A DNA stretch of 45,237 nucleotides from Tetragenococcus sp. (lineage in GTDB: Bacteria; Bacillota; Bacilli; Lactobacillales; Enterococcaceae). The notes beneath the pieces are model-generated. The model was given only the letters and a program-made list of their open reading frames with translations, was not told where the DNA came from and searched no databases. Both the position numbers and the translations under genes were made by a program. The stretch lies in contig JAKDZT010000002.1 in NCBI GenBank assembly GCA_030462125.1, positions 1-45,237 on the forward strand, in the 5' to 3' direction. Below are positions 38,728 to 45,237 of this stretch, piece by piece (positions within the stretch are counted from its first letter, which is position 1; each line of letters opens with the position of its first letter).

Positions 38728-39732
38728 TTAATAATCAAATTGACGGTAGTAGCGACGGATATCCATAGGATGACGATTTAGTTTTTCAACGTGTGCATCA
38801 ATACGTTGTGTCACACAATGCATTAATAATACAGTTGGAATACGTCCGCGATACTTTTCACTAATTCCAGGTAATTCATATTCTTTCGTATCAATCAAGG
38901 TATAGTTACCGCAAATTCTTGGTAATAAATTGGCTACTCGTTGGCTTAAAGGTCGTTGTTCATCTTCACCGATAAAAACAGTAACCGGAGTAGTTTCATC
39001 AACAATTTCTAAAGTTCCATGTAAAAATTCAGCTGAATGAATGGATTTTGATCTCAACCAGCTTTGTTCTTCCCAATAACACATTGCATAAGAGTAAGTT
39101 GCTCCCCATTGATTTCCAGCGCCAACAAAATAATGCATCGCATCATGGCGGTGTGCTTGCGCAAACGCCAAACCAAATTTATCTGCTTGTTTTTCTGCCT
39201 CTGCTAAACCTCTAGCTAAGTGTTCTTCCAATTCTTTATAATAATCTTCATAATCTTCGAATTCTCCGTTATTTTTCATTAGTCGGTCTGCAAACATAAA
39301 GAACTTGAGTTGTTCTGTACCAGGTTCCGGATAGGTAATGACATAATCGCATTTTTTTGCTAACGGGCTATCTTTTTCATCAATAAAACCAAAAATAGTT
39401 GCACCGACTTTCTTTATTTCATCTATAGCTGTTATAACCTCTTCTGTTGTACCTGTTACTGAAGATATGATAACCAGTGAATCTTTTGTCAAACGTTTGT
39501 TCCCAGTTGTATAGTACTCAGCTGCATGTTGTACATATACCGGCAAGTCACTTTTCCCATTAATGTAGGTAACTGCTTGCATTGAAGAAGCATAAGTTCC
39601 ACCAATTCCTAAATAATAAACGTTGTCAAATCCCTTATTATAGATCTCGTCAACAATTTTCTCAACTTCCGGACGTAAAGCTAATGCTCCTTGAATATCA
39701 TTTATTTGTTTTTCTTCATCAAATTTTAACAT
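38728..39732 (-). CDS. SIS-domain phosphosugar-binding protein, FrlB/GfrF-like deglycase
   Basis: GIGGTYASSMQ, SSVTGTTEEVI, SAEFLHGTLEIVD, C-term RRYYRQFDY. Confidence 0.82.
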   Translation of the reverse strand: MLKFDEEKQINDIQGALALRPEVEKIVDEIYNKGFDNVYYLGIGGTYASSMQAVTYINGKSDLPVYVQHAAEYYTTGNKRLTKDSLVIISSVTGTTEEVITAIDEIKKVGATIFGFIDEKDSPLAKKCDYVITYPEPGTEQLKFFMFADRLMKNNGEFEDYEDYYKELEEHLARGLAEAEKQADKFGLAFAQAHRHDAMHYFVGAGNQWGATYSYAMCYWEEQSWLRSKSIHSAEFLHGTLEIVDETTPVTVFIGEDEQRPLSQRVANLLPRICGNYTLIDTKEYELPGISEKYRGRIPTVLLMHCVTQRIDAHVEKLNRHPMDIRRYYRQFDY

Positions 39733-39776
39733 CTCTTCGTACTCTCCTTTATTATTTTCCTATTTTAAAATCTTAA

Positions 39777-40598
39777 TTACAGACCCAAGATTCCAAACCA
39801 TGTCAGCAGTACACCGATAATGGCCGCACCAAGAATTTGCCATAATACATTTATTTTCTTCTTATTTAACTCATAAAAAATGTATAAAACTACTAGGCTC
39901 ATCATGCCGGGGATCATACCATCAAGTACGCTTTGCAATGTTTCTGCGCTTTCACCGCTTCCTAGTTTTAAAACGAAATTAATATCAACCATTTCATTAG
40001 TCATAGCTCCAATTACCATAACTCCTAGAATAGAAGCAGCTGTTTTAAAAGTGTCCATTAACCCAGATTGCTGTATTTTTGTTAGATAACCTATTCCAAG
40101 CTTATAACCATAGTTTGCTCCAAAAAACCTAAGAAGATAGCCCGGAATATTGTAAATCAATATAAAGAGTATAGGGCCCAAAACATTCCCTTTAGCAGAA
40201 AGGGAAGCTGCTAACCCTGTCGCGATGACTCTTATAGTTCCTATAAAAATAGAGTCACCAATTCCTGATAGTGGACCCATAAGAGCAGTCTTAATTGCGT
40301 TAATGGAAGAAATATCAAAATCATTTGTCTTAGTATTAGTTTCTTCCATAGAAGCGACGACTCCTCCAATAAATGGAACTATTTGAGGTGTACAATTGAA
40401 AAATTCCATATGGCGTTCTAATGATTCGGCATACTCATTTGTATTATCACCATATAGTTTTTTCATTAACGGAGCCATCATGTAAGCAAATGCAAGATGC
40501 ATTTGTCGTTCATAGTTCCAGCCAAACTCCATTGGTAGCGAACGCCACACTATTTGCCGTAAGTCTTTTGAAGTAACTGTTTTTTCACTAGAAGTCAT
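39777..40598 (-). CDS. PTS mannose/fructose/sorbose-family IID component (start among ATGATGATGATG)
   Basis: SLPMEFGWNYERQMHLAFAYMMAPLMKKLYG, MGPLSGIGDSIF. Confidence 0.93.
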   Translation of the reverse strand: MTSSEKTVTSKDLRQIVWRSLPMEFGWNYERQMHLAFAYMMAPLMKKLYGDNTNEYAESLERHMEFFNCTPQIVPFIGGVVASMEETNTKTNDFDISSINAIKTALMGPLSGIGDSIFIGTIRVIATGLAASLSAKGNVLGPILFILIYNIPGYLLRFFGANYGYKLGIGYLTKIQQSGLMDTFKTAASILGVMVIGAMTNEMVDINFVLKLGSGESAETLQSVLDGMIPGMMSLVVLYIFYELNKKKINVLWQILGAAIIGVLLTWFGILGL

Positions 40599-41382
40599 CA
40601 TCATCATCCTCCTGACTATTAGTTTCAAACGCACTTTCTTCGGTTCCTTTGCCGTCATTTTTAAATTTCATTGTAATAAAGATGATTATTAATCCAAAAC
40701 AAGCTACTCCTAGAACAGGAATCTCCATATAAGCAGAAAGTAAAAAGCCTAAGAAAAAATAAGGTAAAACCGTTTTATTTAAAATCATTTGAAGTAAAAT
40801 TGCAAAACCAATCGCTGGTAATAAGTTAGCTGAAACCTCCAAACCATCTATAATCCTCTGCGGAATAGCATCAAGTATATTTTCAATTTGGCTGTTGCCC
40901 AAAAAATACCCAACAAAACATAATACGCCACGTCTCAAGCATTCCAACAAACCAATTGCCCACATTGAAAGAGTGATTCCACCTGCTCTACCTTCTTTAG
41001 CAGCTCTGTCACCTGAATGTGCTATCATTGGAAAAACTATACTCATTAAATTTCCCACTGCTAAAGATAACATAGCAATTGGCATGGCAATTGTAATAGC
41101 TGCTCCTACTCCTTCGCCTAAAGAAATAGCAAAAGCCGTTCCTAAAACACCTCCAACTATAACGTCTGGCGGTAAGTAAGCTCCAACTGAAACAGCACCC
41201 ATAAATATTAGCTCTAATGATGCTCCTATAATAACCCCTTGTATTGGCTCTCCCAAAACTAGTCCCACTAAAGGCCCCATAATGATGGGCCTATTTAATA
41301 AGTTGGTACCGATTGCAAAATCCATTGGTCCGAGAAAACCAATAAGCCCTATCAATAAGGACGGTATTAAGTTACTCATCAT
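40588..41382 (-). CDS. PTS mannose/sorbose-family IIC component
   Basis: NRPIIMGPLVGLVLGEPIQGVIIGASLELIFMGAVSVGAYLPPD. Confidence 0.93.
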   Translation of the reverse strand: MMSNLIPSLLIGLIGFLGPMDFAIGTNLLNRPIIMGPLVGLVLGEPIQGVIIGASLELIFMGAVSVGAYLPPDVIVGGVLGTAFAISLGEGVGAAITIAMPIAMLSLAVGNLMSIVFPMIAHSGDRAAKEGRAGGITLSMWAIGLLECLRRGVLCFVGYFLGNSQIENILDAIPQRIIDGLEVSANLLPAIGFAILLQMILNKTVLPYFFLGFLLSAYMEIPVLGVACFGLIIIFITMKFKNDGKGTEESAFETNSQEDDDDDF

Positions 41383-42224
41383 TCTTCCTCCTTGCATACT
41401 TTTTTGATATAATTTAATACTTTTCTGTCAGTTTCAAAGGGTTGGTTAAAATACCTTGAATTTGCAAATTCAAATGTTAAATAGCCTTTGTAACCATTTT
41501 CTTTAAGTGAATAAAAATCATCATAAACATTCCTTGTCCCGTCACCCCAAGCTAAATGTCCCGTTGGTGCTCCATCAACAAAATGACAATGCTTGATTTT
41601 ATCTTTAAATGTTAAAAAATATTGCTCAATAGTTTCGTTGGCTTTTGCCATAGCGCCTAGGTCTAAATTAATAAATAAATTATCACTGTTGACTTGTCTC
41701 AAGTAGGTGACTAAATCATTAATCGTGTTCACCAACTGTGATTCATCTGGTTGTAATGCTTCAAAAACCACCATAATGCCTTTTTCTTTAGCATATTCGG
41801 TTATTACATTCATCATTTCTATTGACCGGTCCCATGCTTCATGTGGATTTTCTGAATAAAAATTCCAACCTGAGTTTAATGACAACTTAGGAATCTCTAA
41901 TTCATTTGCAACTTGTACTGTGTTTTTCAAATATTTTTTTGTTTTATCCTGCAAGGATTTTTCCTTAGCTGCCAAATTATATGGTTTTGGGTTACTTTGC
42001 TCAGGAGTAATACAAACTCCTTGTACCTGATAATTTTTCATAAGTCTCTTCAGTTTTTTAGAGTCTTCATATGAAACATCATTAATATCAATATGATGTG
42101 TACATGTCCATAGTTCAAAATTTTTTAAATTATTTTTATGCAATGAACTAAAAAAATATTCAATTGGATAAAATCTATAATAATAATTCATACTGGCGAA
42201 TTTATCTAAAAGCTCTTCAAACAT
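41379..42224 (-). CDS. Sugar phosphate isomerase/epimerase (TIM barrel, FrlC-like)
   Basis: LSLNSGWNF, VVFEALQPDESQLVNT, LFINLDLGAM, HCHFVDG, GYLTFEF. Confidence 0.82.
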   Translation of the reverse strand: MFEELLDKFASMNYYYRFYPIEYFFSSLHKNNLKNFELWTCTHHIDINDVSYEDSKKLKRLMKNYQVQGVCITPEQSNPKPYNLAAKEKSLQDKTKKYLKNTVQVANELEIPKLSLNSGWNFYSENPHEAWDRSIEMMNVITEYAKEKGIMVVFEALQPDESQLVNTINDLVTYLRQVNSDNLFINLDLGAMAKANETIEQYFLTFKDKIKHCHFVDGAPTGHLAWGDGTRNVYDDFYSLKENGYKGYLTFEFANSRYFNQPFETDRKVLNYIKKVCKEEE

Positions 42225-42695
42225 CTAAATCACATCCTGGACAAAAACTTTTTTATCTGCCGGTACTTGCCTAATTTCCAATTCTATACCTTTACGAGCT
42301 AACTCATTTAACATGCTCTTATCATTAGAAGTAATGTAAACGGCTTTAGAAATGTTTTCTTTTCCTTCTTCTGCTTTAGTTCCACCTAAGTTTATTTCTT
42401 TAATTTCAGGGTATGCTTCTGCTAATTTATAGGCATCTTCTACAGATTCAACCACAATAAATAATTTATATTTATCTGTTACCCCACTTTTTAAAGCAGC
42501 AATCGAATCTTCAATGTTTTTAATGACTAATTTTACTCCTTGAGGTTTAGCCAATTTGATAGTGGTCTTACGCACGTCATTTTGGGGAACGTCATCATTA
42601 GCGATTAAAATACAATCCGCACCTAAATTTTGTGTCCACGAAAAGGCAACCTGTCCATGTAGTAACCTATGATCCACACGAGTTAATAAAATCAT
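42225..42695 (-). CDS. PTS mannose/fructose/sorbose-family IIB component
   Basis: LTRVDHRLLHGQVAFSWTQNLGADCILIANDD. Confidence 0.95.
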   Translation of the reverse strand: MILLTRVDHRLLHGQVAFSWTQNLGADCILIANDDVPQNDVRKTTIKLAKPQGVKLVIKNIEDSIAALKSGVTDKYKLFIVVESVEDAYKLAEAYPEIKEINLGGTKAEEGKENISKAVYITSNDKSMLNELARKGIELEIRQVPADKKVFVQDVI

Positions 42696-42707
42696 GTTCT
42701 TTCCTCC

Positions 42708-43136
42708 TCAAAAGTCCTCTTCTTCTATCTCTTCATTAAAACTTTCGTTACAAAATTGAATAGTATCTTTACTATTTTTAAGCGTCTGTACAATAAGCTC
42801 AGCAATATTTCCAACACTTGTAAATTGCGCTGAAAGCTCAATTAAAAATGGTAAGTTTAATCCTGCTACTAAATAAAAATTAGATCTTTTAATATAGCGT
42901 AAAAATTCGTTGTTTACACTACCACCAAATAGATCTGTAACAACGACCAATTCTTTCCCTGTACTCTCTTTCATGAGCTGATCAACAGTTTGACTTAAAT
43001 CAAAGTCGTCGGTTATGTAGCAGTCTAACGCGCTGATCGCTTTATTTTTGCCACAGATCAACTCCAGTGAACTTAAAATTCCTGAAGCAAATTTCCCATG
43101 TGAAGCTAATACAATTTTTCTGTCCAACCTCTTCAC
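42708..43136 (-). CDS. PTS mannose-family IIA component
   Basis: VLASHGKFASGILSSLELICG active His, DLFGGSVNNE. Confidence 0.93.
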   Translation of the reverse strand: MKRLDRKIVLASHGKFASGILSSLELICGKNKAISALDCYITDDFDLSQTVDQLMKESTGKELVVVTDLFGGSVNNEFLRYIKRSNFYLVAGLNLPFLIELSAQFTSVGNIAELIVQTLKNSKDTIQFCNESFNEEIEEEDF

Positions 43137-43156
43137 CTCTCTTACACCTTTATAAA

Positions 43157-43172
43157 AGCAAAACGCATGCCA
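43157..43172 (-). promoter_or_regulatory. Sigma54 (-24/-12) promoter TGGCATGCGTTTTGCT
   Basis: Matches TGGCAY-N5-TTGCW upstream of the PTS operon next to a LevR-type activator. Confidence 0.8.
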
Positions 43173-43192
43173 AGTTTAGTGGCATGCGTTTT
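43160..43192. terminator. Terminator hairpin AAAACGCATGCC-AAGTTTAGT-GGCATGCGTTTT
   Basis: Perfect stem just after the regulator gene stop codon. Confidence 0.8.
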
Positions 43193-43198
43193 ATATCT

Positions 43199-45237
43199 CT
43201 AAAATTCTTCATCTGTAGTTGGTTCCTCAAGATTTTTAAACAATACATCAAATATATATGCAATCTCTGAAGTGGGGATTTTGACACTATAATCTTTTTC
43301 AATCACACTAAAGGCAAATTTGATTTGTTCCAGCGTTTTACTTTGACACTGATAGAGTTCTTCATAACCATAGTATGTGTCGATAGGCATATTCCGTATC
43401 AAACGCTCAATTAAACAACTAACATGGACGTATAACGCAAGCCGTTTCGCGTTGCTAATAGTAATTTGCGCAATTTGTTCTAAATCACGCATAAACAAAT
43501 CAACTTCACGCATGACCTTTTCTGTATCAAGGATCGTTACGGAATCAATTACTTTTTCCAAAGAAAAATTACGTATCAAATTTTCATTGAAGCGTTTATT
43601 GTCTTCTGGATTCATCACATCAAGTAACCATTTACTTAGTTGTTGACTTTCTTTTCCTGAAATCAAGTCCTCTAACGAAAGATATGGAACCCCCTCGATA
43701 TTAGGATTAGCCGTTCCAATAATCCCTAAACAATCATACATTGAAAAAATTGTTTCGTCCTGCTTCTTATCTTTAAGCAGTTGATATTCGTAAGGTAAAA
43801 TTTTCAACTCACAACTAGCTGGCAAACTTTTTTCCAGCAAATGTGATATTTGTGTTGCCGTCCCTATACCTGTAAAGCAAGTTGTAATTATCGCCTTCAT
43901 TTTATTCGTTTCTGGATAAACAATTTCCCAATCCAATGGCGTTTGTCTGGCTGATTGATCAACCATTTCTTGCAAAGAAAGATCTTTTTGCAACTGCTCA
44001 CCCATCGAAATTGCTAAAGGAGTCGTCACATTATTCATAATCACAATTGGCGTCGTAATTTGTTTGGGAAAGTATTGATAAATTTCTTTTAATGAACCCA
44101 TATCAACTAAAATGACTAAGCCATTTGATACATCATTGTGCTCCGTATAATCTAAGATTTCTTCAGCGATTTGCTGAGGCGTTACATCTAAAGGCATATC
44201 AAAGGACTCAAAAATGTCTTTGTTTAAAAACCGATTGGAAACATTGGCAATACTACTAGCAGTAGCATAGCCATGAGCCACAATGATTGCTTTGGGAATG
44301 CCGATCTCTTTTGTCCAATCAGCACGTTTAAGATAAACGGCAAGAATAATTTTATCCATTGATGAAATTTCCAAATCAAGCTTAGGCTGACATAATTCTA
44401 AGATTCGTTCAACATAACGAAAACTAGCCGGATAAGCGTGTTCGATTTGTTGTTCTAATTTGCTGATTAAGCGATTAATTTGCTGATCTTCCGGTGACCA
44501 ACGGCTATTTCCTCTTTGAAACAAATAATAACTAATCGCATACACGCTGTTACCATCAAAACGGATTTGGTAAGAAGCTTCCATCTGCTTAAACGTATCT
44601 CGAATATATTGTGTTAAATAAATTAAAGTTTCATGTTGTTGCTGTCGATCTGTTTCAAATAAGAGAAAATCAAAAAGACGGTCAACTTCTATCTTTAATT
44701 GCTCTTCACAGCTTTCTAAATGCTCATCATTTTGCTGAAACTCTATTAACATTCGTTCAAAAGAAGTGAGTACTCTTTGCTGCTGCGGCTGGTTTCTTCT
44801 GGTTAATTGCTCCATTGTGACATGTTCGTCGAAAAGAACATCTTTTTGTACAAAGGATTGAATGCTTGTGCTAGACGCATTTAAAATCGCTTCAGGTAAA
44901 TGATAAATGGTTATTTTAACCATTTCATTTTTCTTTTGTTCGGAAAAAGCATTGGCCACCGTTACTTTAACGCTACTTTTTAACTCACCGATATTTCCTT
45001 TAAATTCTGCATTTGTTAACAAAGTCAGAACTTGACTAGTGACCTTTATTGGACGACGAATTTTATTGTATTCAGCTAATAAAAAAGAATAAACAAGTTC
45101 TAATCGTTCCGTTCGATTTCTTTCCATTAAAGAAGGTAACTCAATTTGAATCGGGATTCTACGAATAAAGGTTGTTAAAAAGCTGCTTTCAAGATTTTCT
45201 GTGGTCGCAAAGAAAATTCGAGTATTAATAGGAATCG
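43199..45237 (-). CDS. LevR-type sigma54-interacting transcriptional activator (PRD + PTS-like domains), 5' end beyond window
   Basis: Frame stays open to window end (RIFFATTENLESSFLTTFIRRIPIQIELPSLMERNRTERL); PRD and EIIA-like domains; precedes PTS operon. Confidence 0.9.
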   Translation of the reverse strand, partial: IPINTRIFFATTENLESSFLTTFIRRIPIQIELPSLMERNRTERLELVYSFLLAEYNKIRRPIKVTSQVLTLLTNAEFKGNIGELKSSVKVTVANAFSEQKKNEMVKITIYHLPEAILNASSTSIQSFVQKDVLFDEHVTMEQLTRRNQPQQQRVLTSFERMLIEFQQNDEHLESCEEQLKIEVDRLFDFLLFETDRQQQHETLIYLTQYIRDTFKQMEASYQIRFDGNSVYAISYYLFQRGNSRWSPEDQQINRLISKLEQQIEHAYPASFRYVERILELCQPKLDLEISSMDKIILAVYLKRADWTKEIGIPKAIIVAHGYATASSIANVSNRFLNKDIFESFDMPLDVTPQQIAEEILDYTEHNDVSNGLVILVDMGSLKEIYQYFPKQITTPIVIMNNVTTPLAISMGEQLQKDLSLQEMVDQSARQTPLDWEIVYPETNKMKAIITTCFTGIGTATQISHLLEKSLPASCELKILPYEYQLLKDKKQDETIFSMYDCLGIIGTANPNIEGVPYLSLEDLISGKESQQLSKWLLDVMNPEDNKRFNENLIRNFSLEKVIDSVTILDTEKVMREVDLFMRDLEQIAQITISNAKRLALYVHVSCLIERLIRNMPIDTYYGYEELYQCQSKTLEQIKFAFSVIEKDYSVKIPTSEIAYIFDVLFKNLEEPTTDEEF

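Noticed and set aside
1-45237. rRNA, tRNA, IS elements/transposases, prophage structural genes
   Set aside because: None recognised by eye on either strand; S24 repressor alone is not evidence for a prophage

Overview
Low-GC Firmicute (Lactobacillales) chromosome window. Protein wording and synteny suggest an Enterococcaceae / Tetragenococcus-like halotolerant organism; this is inference, since no 16S is present. Clear content: rplS; asd; a MacB-type ABC exporter; a choline-to-betaine locus (gbsB, gbsA, gbsR plus an orphan substrate-binding lipoprotein); an ABC-F ATPase with an attenuator-type leader; serC-serA-DUF1015; a ROK kinase; LURP-one/YxjI-like and SPFH proteins; trhO; an alpha/beta hydrolase; a V-type (predicted Na+) ATPase operon ntpFIKECGABD preceded by an Rrf2-type regulator; MgtC; rhodanese; a P1B-type metal ATPase; a deaminase; an SDR protein; an S24 repressor with a divergent coiled-coil gene; a large primase-helicase-PLD-like protein; and a mannose-class PTS operon with an FrlB-like SIS protein, a TIM-barrel epimerase and a LevR-type sigma54 activator (truncated by the window edge). 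The most unusual signal is three unrelated-sequence intergenic arrays (about 9.53-9.72, 11.69-11.94 and 15.94-16.09 kb). Each is made of imperfect palindromes repeated with the same 41-42 bp period, each lies 3' of a minus-strand gene or operon, and in at least two of them the arms can pair either within a unit or with the adjacent unit. Other notable points: the betaine-locus SBP appears to lack any ATG/GTG/TTG start (AUU candidate); duplicated GTTAA-N8-TTAAC operators lie between gbsA and gbsR; a sigma54 promoter is embedded in a terminator hairpin; and an SOS box lies next to an S24 repressor. All calls are by eye; no searches or folding were run.
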